Below are positions 1-8,661 of a stretch of 64,000 nt of DNA, one piece after another; position 1 is the stretch's first letter, and every line of letters begins with the position of its first letter. Under the pieces are notes generated by a model that saw only the letters and a program-made list of their open reading frames with translations, ran no database searches and had not been told where the DNA came from. The translations under genes and the position numbers were made by a program. The stretch comes from Bacteroidia bacterium (lineage in GTDB: Bacteria > Bacteroidota > Bacteroidia > M30B66), in contig JAGYKL010000001.1 of the NCBI GenBank assembly GCA_018401705.1, forward strand, positions 212,473 to 276,472. The letters are read 5' to 3'.

Positions 1-1
1 C

Positions 2-1519
2 TGCTTTAATATTTCAGATGATATTGAACCCTGCAACACTTGCGAAAGTTGCCAAAGTTTCAATCAAAATGCATCCTTTAACATTCATGAGTTAGATGCT
101 GCATCAAACAATGGTGTTGATGAAATCCGCTCATTAATTGATCAAGTTAGATTCGCTCCTCAAGTCGGGAAATACTCAATTTATATTATTGATGAGGTTC
201 ACATGCTTAGCTCTAATGCATTTAATGCATTTCTAAAGACATTAGAAGAACCTCCCGCTCATGCAATTTTCATTTTAGCAACTACCGAAAGACATAAAAT
301 CTTACCAACTATTTTATCTCGTTGTCAGGTATTTTCTTTTAATAGAATTAGCATTGATGATATCGCTAAACACCTTCAATGGGTGGCAGTTCAAGAGAAA
401 ATTACAGCCGAGCCGGAAGGATTGCATGTAATTGCTCAAAAAGCAGATGGAGGACTTAGAGATGCTCTCTCTATGTTCGATCAGATTATTAGTTTCTCTG
501 GAGATTCAAATCTCACATATCAGAAAGCAATTGAGAATTTAAATGTGCTTGATTATGAGGTTTATTTTAGATTGGTTGATAATCTTTGGACTGGAAATTA
601 TTCTGAAGCGCTAATAGAATATGATCACGTTTTAGGGAATGGATTTGATGGGGGAAATTTTCTTTCCGGACTAGCTGAACACTTTAGAAATTTATTGATT
701 TGTCAAGATGCCATTACGCTGCCGTTACTTGAAACGAGTGATGGGGTTAAAAGTCATTACCAAACACAATCGAATAGTTGTAAACCAATTCAAATAATAA
801 AGTGTCTTGATTTAGTCACAACTACTGAAGAAAAAATTAAGTCGAGCAGAAATCAAAGGCTTGTAATTGAACTACTGCTTTTGAAATTAAGCCAAATCAA
901 TGTTGTAGTTCTGGAAAAAAAAAGTCTTGAACTTACGATACAAAAAATAGCTGAAACAGCTCCACAAAAAAAGGAAAGTACAACTATCCACCAGGTTTCG
1001 AAGCCTCAAATAACCATGAATTTGAGGGGAATCTCAGGTCTTAAAACTGTGTCAATCAAAGATTCCAGTAAGGCTTTGCCCTCAGAACCTGTATCCATTG
1101 TTCATGAGCAAGCTGATTCTACTGCTTATGCTAAAGTTGAAGATTTACCAGAAGAACATTTTGAAGAGGAAGATTTATTTAAAATTTGGCAGCAATACAG
1201 CGACAAGCTTAAAAACGAAAAAAAAATGGCTATGTCAGCTAACCTCACTCTTTCAAAGCCTAAACTTTTAAATGGAAATGAAATTCACTTTCAAGTTCAA
1301 AATGAAAGTCAGCTAAAAGAACTAGAATCCGAAAAAGCTGAATTGATGGGTTTTATAAGAAAGAAACTCAGAAACTTCAGTGTAAAACTAATCCTTGAAA
1401 AATCTGAAGCTCCTATACAAACTCGACCATATACAGTTGACGAAAAACTTAAAGCAATGGAGGCCCATAACCCTTTCATTACAAAATTAAAGGAGAATTT
1501 AGGCTTGCTTCCGGAATGA
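2..1519 (+). CDS. dnaX: DNA polymerase III gamma/tau subunit, 5' end cut by window edge
   Basis: This is the clamp-loader ATPase that loads the sliding clamp for DNA replication. The reading frame is open from base 2, so the start and Walker A lie outside the window. The fragment begins in the zinc module, with cysteines at fragment residues 1, 11, 14 and 17 (the last three as CNTCESC). Walker B follows as IIDEVHMLS, and the ILSRC arginine-finger motif lies about 40 residues further on. Then come the helical collar region and a low-complexity linker. The C-terminal ~150 residues are acidic/lysine-rich and tau-like, as usual in Bacteroidota. It ends convergently with the cytochrome gene 27 bases downstream. 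The identity is very safe. Confidence 0.97.
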   Translation, partial: CFNISDDIEPCNTCESCQSFNQNASFNIHELDAASNNGVDEIRSLIDQVRFAPQVGKYSIYIIDEVHMLSSNAFNAFLKTLEEPPAHAIFILATTERHKILPTILSRCQVFSFNRISIDDIAKHLQWVAVQEKITAEPEGLHVIAQKADGGLRDALSMFDQIISFSGDSNLTYQKAIENLNVLDYEVYFRLVDNLWTGNYSEALIEYDHVLGNGFDGGNFLSGLAEHFRNLLICQDAITLPLLETSDGVKSHYQTQSNSCKPIQIIKCLDLVTTTEEKIKSSRNQRLVIELLLLKLSQINVVVLEKKSLELTIQKIAETAPQKKESTTIHQVSKPQITMNLRGISGLKTVSIKDSSKALPSEPVSIVHEQADSTAYAKVEDLPEEHFEEEDLFKIWQQYSDKLKNEKKMAMSANLTLSKPKLLNGNEIHFQVQNESQLKELESEKAELMGFIRKKLRNFSVKLILEKSEAPIQTRPYTVDEKLKAMEAHNPFITKLKENLGLLPE

Positions 1520-1545
1520 TTGTTAATCAGAAATAAAAAATACCC

Positions 1546-1956
1546 TTATTCGGGAAGTTTTAATTTCCTTAGCATACTAATTGGTCCTGGACAATAAGTT
1601 TCATGACATCGAATGCATGACTGTACCAGCAAATTATACTGAGGAAGCAATTCTGCATTAATCTCAATCGCTTTCATTCTAGAAACCTGAACAAGGAAAG
1701 CATTTGCAAATTCCTCAAAATGTTCGCCTTTCTTGGAGTCTGCGCTTGGCATTGCCGTTTTAATAGATGCATAATCTTTACCCCACTTTTTAAGTGGTTT
1801 TGAAGACGCTACCAAAGGCTTCATCTTCTTCATATCATCTGCCATTACACGCATTAGCTTGCTAAGTTCACTTTCAGAAGCTTGATGAGAAGATGAACTC
1901 AAGATGATGGTAATTAATACCACACTGAATACCAAGCTGACACTTTTCCTCAGCAT
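1546..1956 (-). CDS. Small secreted c-type cytochrome, cytochrome c'/c-556-like
   Basis: 136 residues with a hydrophobic export signal (about 1-26). A single heme-binding CIRCH motif sits near the C terminus at residues 114-118. The body is predicted helical (many K, M, E, L and few G/P). One heme site at the end of a helical bundle is the plan of the cytochrome c'/c-556 family, and the length fits. A second Cys (ETYC) follows the heme motif. It would be periplasmic. It lies 8 bases after the DUF4920 gene and is the last gene of a minus-strand run. The electron partner is unknown; the family call is by layout, not by close similarity. Confidence 0.75.
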   Translation of the reverse strand: MLRKSVSLVFSVVLITIILSSSSHQASESELSKLMRVMADDMKKMKPLVASSKPLKKWGKDYASIKTAMPSADSKKGEHFEEFANAFLVQVSRMKAIEINAELLPQYNLLVQSCIRCHETYCPGPISMLRKLKLPE

Positions 1957-1964
1957 TACAGCTA

Positions 1965-2420
1965 CTACTTAGAGGCGTAAATAATAACTCCACTTGCTTC
2001 AAAAGACAAGCGGGTTTCTGGCTGAGTAATTTTGTCTATTTCTTCCTGAGATTTTCCAGCATCTTCAGCATAATGACGAAGCATTTCTACCGAAACGACT
2101 TCTCTATATGCGATTCCTTCAATCACCCCTTTACTTCCATCACAATCTTTTGGAACAAAGAATCCATAGTCTTTAAACCTAACCATCATGTCTTTTCCTT
2201 CTCCCAAGTCAACATTCATCCAACAACCCTTCTTCTTGCAAGCTTCGTTAATAGTAACATTCAATTTGACATTAAGACTGTCTTTGCCTTCAATTTGATT
2301 AAGAAATTCAGCTGTAGATACAGCTCCTTTTGCTTTTATCTTATCTCCAAAAGTTTGTGCCTTTTGAGCTGAGAGAGTGATTGTGAAAAGGAGCAATAAC
2401 GAAGTGATTAGAGTTTTCAT
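1965..2420 (-). CDS. DUF4920 domain secreted protein
   Basis: 151 residues. A signal peptide ends near the SAQ at residues 17-19. The domain carries the family's hallmark ACKKKGCWM (Cys61, Cys66) and a third cysteine in PKDCDG (Cys93). The fold family is small, periplasmic and typical of Bacteroidota; its biochemical function is not established. The conserved Cys pattern suggests metal or thiol chemistry, which is inference. It sits between the MnmD-like gene (upstream in transcription) and the c-type cytochrome, with which it is probably cotranscribed. Confidence 0.85.
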   Translation of the reverse strand: MKTLITSLLLLFTITLSAQKAQTFGDKIKAKGAVSTAEFLNQIEGKDSLNVKLNVTINEACKKKGCWMNVDLGEGKDMMVRFKDYGFFVPKDCDGSKGVIEGIAYREVVSVEMLRHYAEDAGKSQEEIDKITQPETRLSFEASGVIIYASK

Positions 2421-2449
2421 AGTTTGATTTTGGACTACAATATTACGAA

Positions 2450-3118
2450 TTATAGCGTTAATTTTCTTCCCATTAACATTTCCCTTTTTCCAGGAGGTCC
2501 TTCTAACCTATGCATATGCATGTTAAAAGACTCGAGCATCCTTCTAACTTTTCCTTTTGCACAATAACTAACCCAGATGCCGTTAGGTTTCAATGCATCT
2601 ACTGATTTCTTAAGAGCTTCTTTCTCCCACAATTCAGGCTGCACTTCAGGCCCAAATGCATCATAATAAACGAGGTCAAAATCGTTATTTAGATTAAAAT
2701 CCTGAATGCCTATGCCTTCCTTCCTCAAAACAAAATTATCTGAAATATGAATATCAGCATTCCAAACAGCTCGATGCAATTCAAGAAATAATTTTGAGTT
2801 CTCCTTTGAAAATTGCTTAGCAAATTTGTCAATTATCATTTGATCTAATGGAAAAGGATCTATGGTATTGTAGTAAACCAATTTAGGCGAAGCCTGTTTT
2901 GCATTGAACAGGAGAGAAAGCAGAGCATTAAGTCCAGTTCCAAAACCTACTTCAAGAATGCCAATTTGGGAACTATTTAAGACACATTTAGCTAGGCCAT
3001 TTTGAATAAAGACATGACTACTTTCCTGAATAGCACCATGTTTTGAATGATAAGTTTCATCCAATAAACTATCAAATAAAGACAAGCTGCCGTCGGCAGT
3101 TTTGATAATTTCAATCAA
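2450..3118 (-). CDS. mnmD: tRNA U34 mnm5s2U-type methyltransferase, MnmD-like
   Basis: 222-residue SAM-dependent methyltransferase. The SAM-binding loop EVGFGTGLNALL is at residues 56-67 and the family motif YYDAFGPEVQPELW near 150-165. These match the methyltransferase half of MnmC, which in Bacteroidota occurs as the stand-alone MnmD and methylates the wobble-uridine side chain in tRNA. The C-terminal FAD oxidase half of MnmC is absent, as expected for MnmD. Its start is only 2 bases from the stop of the OmpA-family gene, so the two are probably cotranscribed. Confidence in the family is high; the exact substrate is inferred. Confidence 0.88.
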   Translation of the reverse strand: MIEIIKTADGSLSLFDSLLDETYHSKHGAIQESSHVFIQNGLAKCVLNSSQIGILEVGFGTGLNALLSLLFNAKQASPKLVYYNTIDPFPLDQMIIDKFAKQFSKENSKLFLELHRAVWNADIHISDNFVLRKEGIGIQDFNLNNDFDLVYYDAFGPEVQPELWEKEALKKSVDALKPNGIWVSYCAKGKVRRMLESFNMHMHRLEGPPGKREMLMGRKLTL

Positions 3119-3120
3119 AA

Positions 3121-5169
3121 TTATTTAGACAAAATCTTAAACTCAGTCCTTCTATTGAGTTGTCTCCCCTGATCAGAATCATTTGGAGCTATTGGTTGAG
3201 TAAAACCATAGCCTTTGTACTCAAGTCTATCTTTCTTGATTCCTTTTTTATCAACCAAATAATTTACAACTGAAAGAGCTCTATTGGCTGAAAGCTTCTC
3301 ATTGTATGCAGCAGAACCTACGTTATCTGTATGACTCGAAATCTCAATTCTCATTTTCGGGTTTACCTCTAACAGTTTTGTTAATCTTTCTATTTCAGCA
3401 ATCGACTGGGGTCTTAAGGTTGATTTATCAAAGTCATAGAAAATATTCTTAAGTACTATTTTCTTACCAACTTCAAGCCTACTGAGTTCAATGTCCTTCT
3501 CAATTTCCTGATATGCTTTTGATTTGGGTAAGTCGACATTCTCTGAATAGAATAAGAACCCTTCCATAGTCACTGCAATACCATAATTCTTACCTGATGG
3601 TAACGCTACCAGATATTTACCTGTTGCAGAGTTAGATTGAAAAGTGGAAACAATTTCATTCTTTTCGTTATCGGTAATTACAATTACTGCATTTAAAGGC
3701 TCTTTTGTTGAAGCGTCGGTTACAACACCTTTAAGGATGGTTACGTTGGAAGCGAATTTCCTGTCCATTTTAGGTTCAATGACCGCTTCTCTTTCTGTGA
3801 TGTTGCTAGAAAGGAGGTATTGGTCTTCTGTGTTCATAACAGTCTCCTTCTCAGGACCTAAAAGAGTAATCAAATAGATATCTGTTTCCCCGATAGCATC
3901 CATTCTTGCTGAAGAATAATATCCGTGTTTACCCGATGCAGATACTACAAAGAATGCATCTTTATCAGCTGAATTTATTGGATACCCAATATTTTCTGGT
4001 TCTGACCATTTTCCATCTTCGAGAACGCTAGTGAAAATATCGTAACTTCCCATGGTTCTGTGTCCTTTAGAACTGAAGTACATGGTCTTACCATCGGGAT
4101 GAAGATAAACACCTTCTTCATCATAAATTGTGTTAATAGTTGGTCCTAGATTTTCTGCTTTTCCCCATTTTCCATCCTCGCCCAAGCGAGTAACGTAAAT
4201 ATCAAAACCTCCATAATTATCTTCAGGCTTATTACTTACAAAGTAAATTGACTTTTCATCATAAGAAAAACAAGCATGAATTTCAGAATACCTTGTATTT
4301 ATTGCATTACCGCCTGCACTTTCTGGTTTAGACCACTCCTCTCCTTTTAGGGTAGATAGAAGAATATCTCCTTCATTATCATCTGTATAGATAAATAGCT
4401 TTTGTCCATCTGCTGATAGGGCGATTGTTGCATCATGCAGTTTGGTATTAACAGGATTTGGGAGATTAACGGGAGGAGTCCAAGCGTTATTTTGTTTAGT
4501 TGTTGAAAGGATATCTTCGAAATACATCCCATCATCGGCAATACTTTGTCCAGTGGTATTAGGCCTTCTTGAGGTGAAAAGCATTACAGACTCATCCGCT
4601 GTGATAACAGCCGCATATTCTCTGTAACGAGAATTCACAACTGGACCAAGATTTTCGATTAGCACCCTCACAGGATTTGCAACTAAATACTTCCCTTCAT
4701 TGCATTCGGTGATACGCTTATCCGGATCTAATCCTTGCTTTTTTTCAGGTACAGCTTTATACAGGTTGTAGTATTCTATGGCATTATCAAATTCATGATT
4801 CAAGTGAAAAGCCTCTCCAAGGTAAAATGTAATTTCATTATCAACTGAAGGATTAATTGAGTAAGCCTTTTGTAGATAGGCCAAGGCTTTGTACTTATTG
4901 GGAGAGTTCAAATAAGAATGACCCAATCTGAAGTTCAACAGAGCATTATTGGGATTAAAAGCATTAGCTTTTAAATAATAGTCCACCGCGAGGTACTTCA
5001 AATAATCTGCAGCTAGATAATAAGAATCACCCGTTTCGAGGTTTCGAATAGCTTGTTTAAGTTCTGATTTCGCATTTGGGAAATTCGCTTTTGTAAACTC
5101 AACATTCTGTTGGGAGAACACTGCCATTGGCAGGCCAAAAAGAAGAATAAAAGTGCGTAAGGTTTTCAT
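3121..5169 (-). CDS. PorE-like OmpA family protein with TPR, PD40 propeller and CRD domains
   Basis: 682 residues from the ATG at 5169. An ATG 18 bases upstream overlaps the preceding gene, but only the later start gives a normal signal peptide. Order of parts: signal peptide, TPR helices (about 40-145), PD40/WD40-like blades with repeated lFTSRR, iyFvSnKp and myFSSkG strands (about 180-440), a carboxypeptidase-regulatory-like beta domain (about 480-560), and an OmpA peptidoglycan-binding domain (about 575-682) with the SHTDNVG motif and an N-x-x-LS-x-x-RA helix. This TPR-WD40-CRD-OmpA order is that of PorE, the T9SS subunit that anchors to peptidoglycan; paralogues with the same layout exist, so PorE itself is unproven. 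It lies 8 bases after the TPR gene. Confidence 0.85.
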   Translation of the reverse strand: MKTLRTFILLFGLPMAVFSQQNVEFTKANFPNAKSELKQAIRNLETGDSYYLAADYLKYLAVDYYLKANAFNPNNALLNFRLGHSYLNSPNKYKALAYLQKAYSINPSVDNEITFYLGEAFHLNHEFDNAIEYYNLYKAVPEKKQGLDPDKRITECNEGKYLVANPVRVLIENLGPVVNSRYREYAAVITADESVMLFTSRRPNTTGQSIADDGMYFEDILSTTKQNNAWTPPVNLPNPVNTKLHDATIALSADGQKLFIYTDDNEGDILLSTLKGEEWSKPESAGGNAINTRYSEIHACFSYDEKSIYFVSNKPEDNYGGFDIYVTRLGEDGKWGKAENLGPTINTIYDEEGVYLHPDGKTMYFSSKGHRTMGSYDIFTSVLEDGKWSEPENIGYPINSADKDAFFVVSASGKHGYYSSARMDAIGETDIYLITLLGPEKETVMNTEDQYLLSSNITEREAVIEPKMDRKFASNVTILKGVVTDASTKEPLNAVIVITDNEKNEIVSTFQSNSATGKYLVALPSGKNYGIAVTMEGFLFYSENVDLPKSKAYQEIEKDIELSRLEVGKKIVLKNIFYDFDKSTLRPQSIAEIERLTKLLEVNPKMRIEISSHTDNVGSAAYNEKLSANRALSVVNYLVDKKGIKKDRLEYKGYGFTQPIAPNDSDQGRQLNRRTEFKILSK

Positions 5170-5177
5170 TGGAATAT

Positions 5178-6194
5178 CTAGTTGCATTCAGCGTCAACAA
5201 ATTGGTTAGCGAAGGAAACACCCAAACTGGTAGCACTCTTCCAGTCATTGCATGCTCCTGTTAGATCACTCAAATTCTCTTTAGCAATGCCTCTGTTCAT
5301 AAAAGCATATCCATACGATGAATCTAATTTTATTGCTTGATCGAAATCAGCTATTGCACCTGCATAATCTTTTTGTTTGTTTTTTAAACAACCACGATTG
5401 TTATATGCATATGGATCTTTAGAATTATTTTGAATAGCCTTATTGAAATCATTCATTGATCCTTCAAAATCTTCCAGTTCATACTTCAACCTTCCCCTTT
5501 TAACATATGATGAACTTTCGCTCGGATCAGCTTGAACTGCATAATTGAATTCAATTAGTGCAGCTTGTAAGTCACCTTTCTGACGTAAAACTGACCCTAA
5601 ATTATTATATGCAATTACCATTTTCGGGCGAAGGCGTGTAGCTTCTCTGTAATCGAGTATAGCGCCATCATAATCTTCTAGTTGTCGTTTTGCTCCTGCT
5701 CTATCATGATAGGCTTCGGCAAAATCTGATTTAGCTTTGATTGCCAGGCTGAATTGCTCAACAGCCTCCTGATACTTCCCAAGCTCATAACAAATTCCTC
5801 CAGCAAAATATCTGGCATCTGCATCCTGGCTATTCTTATTGGCAGATTGTTTGAAATCTTCAAGAGCGCCCTCTTTGTCATTATTTAAATAACGAGCTTG
5901 AGCCCTGCTAAACAATGCACGATCGATGATTGAATCTAATTGAATATTCTTAGTAAAATCAGCAATTGCTCCATTATAATCTTTCAAATCTGTTTTACAA
6001 ACTGCTCTATTAAACCAAGCTTTTGAAAATAAAGGATCAGCGAGAATAGCTTTATCGAAACTTTGTAATGCGGCTTCTAAATTACGCTCGTTGTATAATG
6101 TGATTCCTTGATTGTATGCTTCAACCGCATCTTCATTCTGTGCAAAGGCATGCATAGAAGTTATCAAGGTTACGATCAATAAAAATTTCTTCAT
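5178..6194 (-). CDS. Secreted tetratricopeptide repeat protein
   Basis: 338 residues. A signal peptide ends at FAQ (about residue 19). Roughly nine TPR units follow, with the recurring pattern A-x-x-x-R-G/A...L-x-D-x-x-G-A-I-x-D-F-x-x-A-I. The repeats run nearly to the end, where the usual Cys-containing tail LTGACNDWKSA occurs, as in many Bacteroidota TPR proteins. TPR stacks bind protein partners in the periplasm. It directly precedes the PorE-like gene (8-base gap), so a role in the same envelope complex is plausible but unproven. A possible -7 box (TATATTCG on the minus strand, 6219-6226) lies 24 bases upstream of the ATG. Confidence 0.88.
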   Translation of the reverse strand: MKKFLLIVTLITSMHAFAQNEDAVEAYNQGITLYNERNLEAALQSFDKAILADPLFSKAWFNRAVCKTDLKDYNGAIADFTKNIQLDSIIDRALFSRAQARYLNNDKEGALEDFKQSANKNSQDADARYFAGGICYELGKYQEAVEQFSLAIKAKSDFAEAYHDRAGAKRQLEDYDGAILDYREATRLRPKMVIAYNNLGSVLRQKGDLQAALIEFNYAVQADPSESSSYVKRGRLKYELEDFEGSMNDFNKAIQNNSKDPYAYNNRGCLKNKQKDYAGAIADFDQAIKLDSSYGYAFMNRGIAKENLSDLTGACNDWKSATSLGVSFANQFVDAECN

Positions 6195-6265
6195 AAATAT
6201 CCTTACCTGTTTTCGCTTCGAATATAGGAGATTTGATTTGTAAGAACTAAGAACCTGACTTCTTT

Positions 6266-6916
6266 TTAATGCTTTAGAAGATTATGATTGATAATTGGCT
6301 CAAAATAAGTGGTGTCCTGAAATGTGCTTAAGTCAATTATACCTGAAAAATTCGTATTATCCAGTGTTTTAAAAATATTACGCCCAAGAACTTGATTAAA
6401 ACAATGTTGAAACAACTCAGTGCAATAGAACTTAGTAGTATCACTTTTGTCGAATTCATGATCAAAAGGCACGTGCAGGGCAGTGTAATATTTAATTCGA
6501 TTTATTAATTGCTGAATTGTGTCTTGACTTGATTTAAATCGAACAACCATAACTGAATTAGGAACACTTTCATTTAGAAACCTTTGTAGCGATTGAGTTT
6601 GAGCTCCATCAATTTCTGAAACAGAACTTGACAATGAGTGAGCTACTTGATACTTTCCAGAATCAGCAATAATCATTGCGCAATGAGAAACCGGAAATTT
6701 TGATTTCTGAACTTTAATAATTCCATCTGAGAACATCCCATAACCTCTTCGCAAAATAAAGTCGCCTGAATGAAGAAGCCCTTTCTCTTGCTTGCTCATG
6801 GGATAAAATACCTGTTTAGTATTTTCAGAATCCCAAAGAACTTTGTAAGTAACAAAGCTCAGAGCTACGAGAAAAAGGGCTACTATAGAATAAACTATCT
6901 TACGGATTGTTCGCAT
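6266..6916 (-). CDS. YiiX/YebB-like permuted papain-fold cysteine hydrolase
   Basis: 216 residues. An N-terminal hydrophobic segment (about 7-28) anchors or exports it. The domain begins with LHSGDFILRRG, followed by the His motif SHCAMII (His78). Near the end is the Cys motif FYCTELFQHCF (Cys165). The His-before-Cys order is that of the permuted NlpC/P60 (LRAT/YiiX-like) group, which acts on amide or lipid-ester bonds in the envelope. The substrate is unknown. It stands alone between the TPR gene and the DUF4878 lipoprotein, on the same strand. Confidence 0.8.
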   Translation of the reverse strand: MRTIRKIVYSIVALFLVALSFVTYKVLWDSENTKQVFYPMSKQEKGLLHSGDFILRRGYGMFSDGIIKVQKSKFPVSHCAMIIADSGKYQVAHSLSSSVSEIDGAQTQSLQRFLNESVPNSVMVVRFKSSQDTIQQLINRIKYYTALHVPFDHEFDKSDTTKFYCTELFQHCFNQVLGRNIFKTLDNTNFSGIIDLSTFQDTTYFEPIINHNLLKH

Positions 6917-6936
6917 GGAGAATCCGAAAGATGATA

Positions 6937-7473
6937 TTATTTAGCTGATTCTTCAACTTTGTCGGCAGCTTCTTCTAATTTCTGAGCGCCTTCTTCCATC
7001 ATTTCAGCTCCTTCTTGAATAATTTCGCCAACACCTTCAGCAGCATTTTCCATCATTTCTCCACCTTCCATCATCTCTCCGCCTTCCATCATTCCTTCTG
7101 GAGTTTCCTTTGGCTGGTGAACTAACCACTTATCACCTTGCTTCTTAAGCTTCAAAGTTTCTTCCTTTTCTTCTGCTTTGTATGTACAAACAGCTGCTGT
7201 ATCACCTTCAACTGTGCAATTTAAGTCAGAATATGTGGCTTTTTCAGCTGACTCTTCGCCTTCCTTTTCACCGCCCATAGCTGATAATTGCTTCATAAAA
7301 TCAAGCATTCCTTTAGAATCTTCAGTAGCAAATTCCTTTGCCTTCTCAAAATCCTTAGCCATTAATGCATCTAAATAACCTTTAGCAGCTCCTTCAGGAC
7401 CTGCACCGCCTGAACAGGCAACAACAAAAACTGCGATCATAGAGAAGGCAGTCACTTTCAAAATGTTTTTCAT
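6937..7473 (-). CDS. DUF4878 lipoprotein with Met/Glu-rich tail
   Basis: 178 residues with a lipobox ending VVAC at Cys20. A DUF4878-like (NTF2-like) domain covers about 25-118, recognisable from AAKGYLDALMAKDFEKAKEFA. The last 55 residues are a low-complexity tail rich in Met, Glu, Gly and Ala, with repeats of EGGEMM and later amphipathic EEGAQKLEEAADKVEE. That tail is not part of the usual domain and looks like an extended or coiled segment. It is likely an outer-membrane lipoprotein of unknown function. A promoter with -33 and -7 elements lies just upstream (7495-7525). Confidence 0.83.
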   Translation of the reverse strand: MKNILKVTAFSMIAVFVVACSGGAGPEGAAKGYLDALMAKDFEKAKEFATEDSKGMLDFMKQLSAMGGEKEGEESAEKATYSDLNCTVEGDTAAVCTYKAEEKEETLKLKKQGDKWLVHQPKETPEGMMEGGEMMEGGEMMENAAEGVGEIIQEGAEMMEEGAQKLEEAADKVEESAK

Positions 7474-7494
7474 GGGATTGGTTTAAATTTACTG

Positions 7495-7525
7495 CAAATG
7501 TGCCCGTTATTTTTGGATTTCACAA
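7495..7525 (-). promoter_or_regulatory. Bacteroidota promoter for the DUF4878 lipoprotein gene
   Basis: Read on the minus strand, TTG (7523-7525), a 20-base spacer and CACATTTG (7495-7502). The -7 box matches TAnnTTTG at all but the first base. The ATG at 7473 is 21 bases downstream. Confidence 0.5.
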
Positions 7526-7599
7526 GCTAAATTTAACATAATTTAACACATTGATTTTATCCTCACAATTGGCTGTAGCAGTGAAACCTTTGTCTAAAA

Positions 7600-7998
7600 T
7601 TAATTATTGTATTGCTTTTCCAAGCCGCTTAGTAACATATTGAAGAAATTGCCTAAGGGCTTTTCAATCATCATACTCATAAACGCATTGACTTTTCCAT
7701 CAAAAACTAATCTTACTTTAGATGTATCATTTTCAGACTCAATTTGAGCGGTTAGGCTAAATGGAAAAGGCTTAGCTGAAGAAGAACCCATTTTTACAAT
7801 AGAACTAGGCGTTTTTTCAACTATGCTCAAAGTCATATCAGCCATGCCTTTGATAGTAAATGAACAATCATCTTGAGAAGATTTCCAGTTAATTACTTGC
7901 TCTGGCATGAGTTTCTCTAGATTATTCAAGTCAGACAGAAATGTATAAACATCTTCCTGCGAAGCAGAAATAGATTTCCAAGGTGTTTCGAGATTCAT
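7600..7998 (-). CDS. SRPBCC (START-like) fold small protein
   Basis: 132 residues without a signal peptide. It has the polyketide cyclase/START-like pattern: an N-terminal strand, a short helix with VYTFLSDLNNLEKLMPE, a run of antiparallel strands, and a long C-terminal helix ending in FNMLLSGLEKQYN. The fold forms a hydrophobic ligand pocket; the ligand is unknown. It starts 6 bases after pyrE ends and is surely cotranscribed with it, an arrangement known in other Flavobacteriia. About 125 bases without a gene follow, holding the next promoter. Confidence 0.78.
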   Translation of the reverse strand: MNLETPWKSISASQEDVYTFLSDLNNLEKLMPEQVINWKSSQDDCSFTIKGMADMTLSIVEKTPSSIVKMGSSSAKPFPFSLTAQIESENDTSKVRLVFDGKVNAFMSMMIEKPLGNFFNMLLSGLEKQYNN

Positions 7999-8004
7999 AT
8001 TAAT

Positions 8005-8661
8005 TCAAGCAATTTTTAAAGCTGCGCCCCAACTTTCAGGGTGACTACGCCAAGATCTTAATGGCTCGACTTCTTCAGCTGAAATATATTCATTTTTCAA
8101 AGCCTGATCTAATAAAGAGTCATAATCACTTAGGCTATAGAAGGGACATTTCTCTTCTTTGAAATTGTTAATTGCGAGGTCAAAACCATAGTCGAAAATG
8201 GAAACGAGACCTTTTACAATGCATCCGCTTTCGCGTAAAGATTTAACTGCCTTAAGGCTGCTTTGGCCAGTTGAAATCAAATCTTCAACAACCACAACCG
8301 TCTGCCCTGCTTCGATTTTACCTTCAATAAGGTTTTCCATTCCGTGACCTTTAGCCGAAGAACGAATGTATACGAATGGCAAGCCTAATTCTTGAGCAAC
8401 CAAAGCTCCATGCGCGATACCACCAGTTGCAACACCTGCAATTACATCAGGCAACTCAAAGTTCTCGTTTATCGCTTTTGTAAGCTGTTGACGGATAAAC
8501 GTTCTAACTTTGGGGTAAGAAAGTGTTAATCTATTATCACAGTAAATAGGAGATTTCCATCCAGATGCCCAAATAAAAGGCTTGGTTGGCTGAAGCTTAA
8601 TAGCTTTAATTTGCAGTAAGAACTCTGCCAACTGTGAGGCAGTATCAGAATTGTAAAGCAT
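8005..8661 (-). CDS. pyrE: Orotate phosphoribosyltransferase
   Basis: 218 residues. It converts orotate and PRPP to OMP in pyrimidine synthesis, in the cytosol. The N-terminal FIWASGWKSPIYCDNR is a strong family signature, and the PRPP-binding loop VVVVEDLISTGQSS lies near residues 121-134. Length and start match the family, so the ATG at 8661 is well supported. That ATG overlaps the start codon of the divergent Nudix gene by two bases (shared CATG). A -7 box (TATTTTTG) ends four bases upstream, suggesting a leaderless transcript. Confidence 0.97.
   Translation of the reverse strand: MLYNSDTASQLAEFLLQIKAIKLQPTKPFIWASGWKSPIYCDNRLTLSYPKVRTFIRQQLTKAINENFELPDVIAGVATGGIAHGALVAQELGLPFVYIRSSAKGHGMENLIEGKIEAGQTVVVVEDLISTGQSSLKAVKSLRESGCIVKGLVSIFDYGFDLAINNFKEEKCPFYSLSDYDSLLDQALKNEYISAEEVEPLRSWRSHPESWGAALKIA
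8606..8613 (+). promoter_or_regulatory. Possible promoter of the Nudix gene, inside pyrE
   Basis: TTAATTTG (7 of 8 to TAnnTTTG) with TTG at 8586-8588, 17 bases away. It would give a 40-50 base leader for the Nudix gene. The signal is weak because the region codes for pyrE. Confidence 0.3.

Noticed and set aside
1507-1558. Imperfect inverted repeat at the dnaX/cytochrome convergent junction
   Set aside because: The loop is about 30 bases and the stem has a mismatch with no T run on either strand after it; not a convincing terminator.
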